Origin: Bdellovibrionales bacterium RIFOXYD12_FULL_39_22
Lineage (GTDB): Bacteria; Bdellovibrionota; Bacteriovoracia; Bacteriovoracales; Bacteriovoracaceae
Assembly (NCBI GenBank): GCA_001770205.1
Contig: MEQL01000051.1
Location: 1 to 64,000, forward strand
Length of the DNA: 64,000 nucleotides
Direction of reading: 5' to 3'
A program made the translations under genes and the position numbers. The notes below the pieces were generated by a model. That model was given only the letters and a program-made list of their open reading frames with translations, had not been told where the DNA came from and ran no database searches. Of this stretch, positions 62,696-64,000 are shown piece after piece. Positions within the stretch are counted from its first letter, which is position 1; each line of letters opens with the position of its first letter.

Positions 62696-64000
62696 CTACG
62701 ATATTTTTTGTTTTAGAATATCATTTAACTTTTTTATTAACAGATCATCTATTTTAGGAATAAGTGCGTCTGGCCCTTTTTTCAAAACAAATTTTTCCTC
62801 TTTTGAGTAGATCTTAGAAAGAGCACTCAAATTACCGGAGTAAATCTCTTTAATCAGTGATTCATCCTCACCCTCAAAAAAATAGGCCAAAATTTTTGCA
62901 GATAATGTTGGTAAAAAAGGACGCATCATCACACCGAGTACAAAAACCAGTAGCGCACTTTGAGCAATGGTCTCCTTGGCCGCACTCTCATCGGACTTTA
63001 TTTGTGCCCAGGGAGCACGATCAGAAAAAAAGTTATTGGACATATGGCCAATTGCCATTACTTCCTCTAATGCCTTTCTAATATGATAACTGTCCAAATC
63101 ACTATTAATTTTTTTTATTGATTCTAGAAGTTGTGCATTAATTGGCAATGAGGCAAATTGGGAAAAATAGCGAGACTCAATTCCCTGTGGCCAATTTTTT
63201 TGCCAAAACTTCAAAACGCGATTGACCAGATTCCCAACATTATTGGCCAGCTCATTGTTGATCTTGGCATGAAAATGATCCCAGGCAAAACTAGAATCAG
63301 CACTTTCCGGAATAATGGAAATCAGATAGTAGCGCAAAAAATCGGCCTCAAAATCATCTAATGCTGCTTTTGCATCAATGTACCAACCAGTTGATTTAGA
63401 AAATTGCTTACCCTCTAAATTAACATATTGATTGGCCGGAAGATCAGAGACGGCCTGAACACGGCCTGAGGCCAGCGACATTACAGGAAAAATAATTCCG
63501 TGAAAAATAATATTATCTTTTCCCACAAAATTAACAATAGTGGTATTAGCATTATCCCACCAATCATTTAAGTAGTGATCGGAACTTCCAATGGAGCGCA
63601 AATATTCCTTAGTATTAGAGACGTAACCAATCGGGGCATCAAACCAAACATAGAGTTTTTTGCCGGCGGCCTGCGCCAGTGGAACATCAATTCCCCAATC
63701 TAAATCGCGGGTAATGGCACGATCATGCAAATTTTCATTGGTTAGAGAATCTACAAATGGATAGACTGTTTTTCGCCAACTCTCTTTTTTGGGTTCAAAC
63801 CAGTGCCGAAACTCCTTATGAAATTTAGACAGCAGCAAGTAGTATTGCGAAACAGAGACCAGTTCAATATTATGACTGCCACAAATTTTACAAACAGGAT
63901 TTTTCAAACGAGAGGCCTCAATCCATAACCCGCAGGCCGGACACTCATCACCTCTGGCCGCACTATATCCACAAGAATAACAAACACCTTCCACAAAACG
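62696..64000 (-). CDS. metG: Methionyl-tRNA synthetase, C-terminal part (cut by window edge)
   Basis: The frame runs out of the right edge, so the N-terminal Rossmann half with the HIGH motif lies outside. The seen 434 residues hold the zinc knuckles CYSCGY, CPACG and CKICG, the catalytic FVGKDNIIFHGIIFP, the KMSKS-type loop EGKQFSKSTGW and the anticodon-binding ELANNVGNLVNRVLKFW. It ends soon after that domain with KQKIS, without the fused EMAP-like RNA-binding tail some MetG have. Confidence 0.95.
   Translation of the reverse strand, partial: RFVEGVCYSCGYSAARGDECPACGLWIEASRLKNPVCKICGSHNIELVSVSQYYLLLSKFHKEFRHWFEPKKESWRKTVYPFVDSLTNENLHDRAITRDLDWGIDVPLAQAAGKKLYVWFDAPIGYVSNTKEYLRSIGSSDHYLNDWWDNANTTIVNFVGKDNIIFHGIIFPVMSLASGRVQAVSDLPANQYVNLEGKQFSKSTGWYIDAKAALDDFEADFLRYYLISIIPESADSSFAWDHFHAKINNELANNVGNLVNRVLKFWQKNWPQGIESRYFSQFASLPINAQLLESIKKINSDLDSYHIRKALEEVMAIGHMSNNFFSDRAPWAQIKSDESAAKETIAQSALLVFVLGVMMRPFLPTLSAKILAYFFEGEDESLIKEIYSGNLSALSKIYSKEEKFVLKKGPDALIPKIDDLLIKKLNDILKQKIS

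Overview
The window looks like chromosomal DNA of a low-GC Gram-negative bacterium with a deltaproteobacterial or Bdellovibrionota-like gene repertoire. It has many histidine kinases with no DNA-binding partner, three divergent HD-GYP proteins, a CheW/A/R/D/B chemotaxis operon, a multiheme c-type cytochrome, secreted subtilases, heptose epimerase (so LPS is made) and a tRNA-transferase of the Aat type. The taxonomic call is an inference from gene content. No rRNA, tRNA, insertion sequence or CRISPR array was seen. The tetranucleotide GGCC is strikingly frequent in the genes.

Layout. 1-961: end of an unidentified gene, then a Phd/YefM-type antitoxin with a damaged-looking partner. 962-4473: two histidine kinases, one with a heme-type periplasmic sensor and one with receivers at both ends. 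4587-7929: lysine/diaminopimelate operon asd-dapB-dapA-dapD. 8104-14749: lipoprotein of the serine beta-lactamase fold with lost catalytic residues, MFS transporter, degenerate subtilase, sensorless kinase, tyrosine recombinase and a small cysteine-rich secreted protein.

14758-25549 is the most interesting region: a leftward run of overlapping genes. In transcription order these are an isochorismatase-type amidohydrolase, the three subunits of an oxamate/ureido carbamoyltransferase (AllH, AllF and AllG-like), a cyclase-family hydrolase, the three subunits of a xanthine-dehydrogenase-type molybdenum hydroxylase, a predicted outer-membrane barrel and a FecR-like protein. Together they read as a pathway that hydroxylates an N-heterocycle, opens the ring, phosphorolyses the ureido product and hydrolyses the remaining amide.

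25746-44736: secreted alpha-amylase, intact subtilase, tetraheme cytochrome, HD-GYP protein, IMP dehydrogenase, a large unknown exported protein, a one-domain asparaginase, HtpG, a membrane kinase, a DksA-like protein, HldD, two unknown secreted proteins, methionine aminopeptidase, a 2-hydroxyacid dehydrogenase and Aat. 44733-54379: nine-gene chemotaxis operon (HD-GYP, Hpt-STAS, CheY, MCP, CheA, CheW, CheR, CheD, CheB). 54627-64000: rubredoxin, rRNA methyltransferase, receiver-PilZ protein, LTA-synthase-like enzyme, DeoC, a CxxC protein with TruD, another HD-GYP paralogue and the 3' part of metG.

No stretch over about 300 bases lacks a gene. The longest gaps are at 170-397, 39692-39906, 30285-30488, 25550-25745 and 54380-54626.
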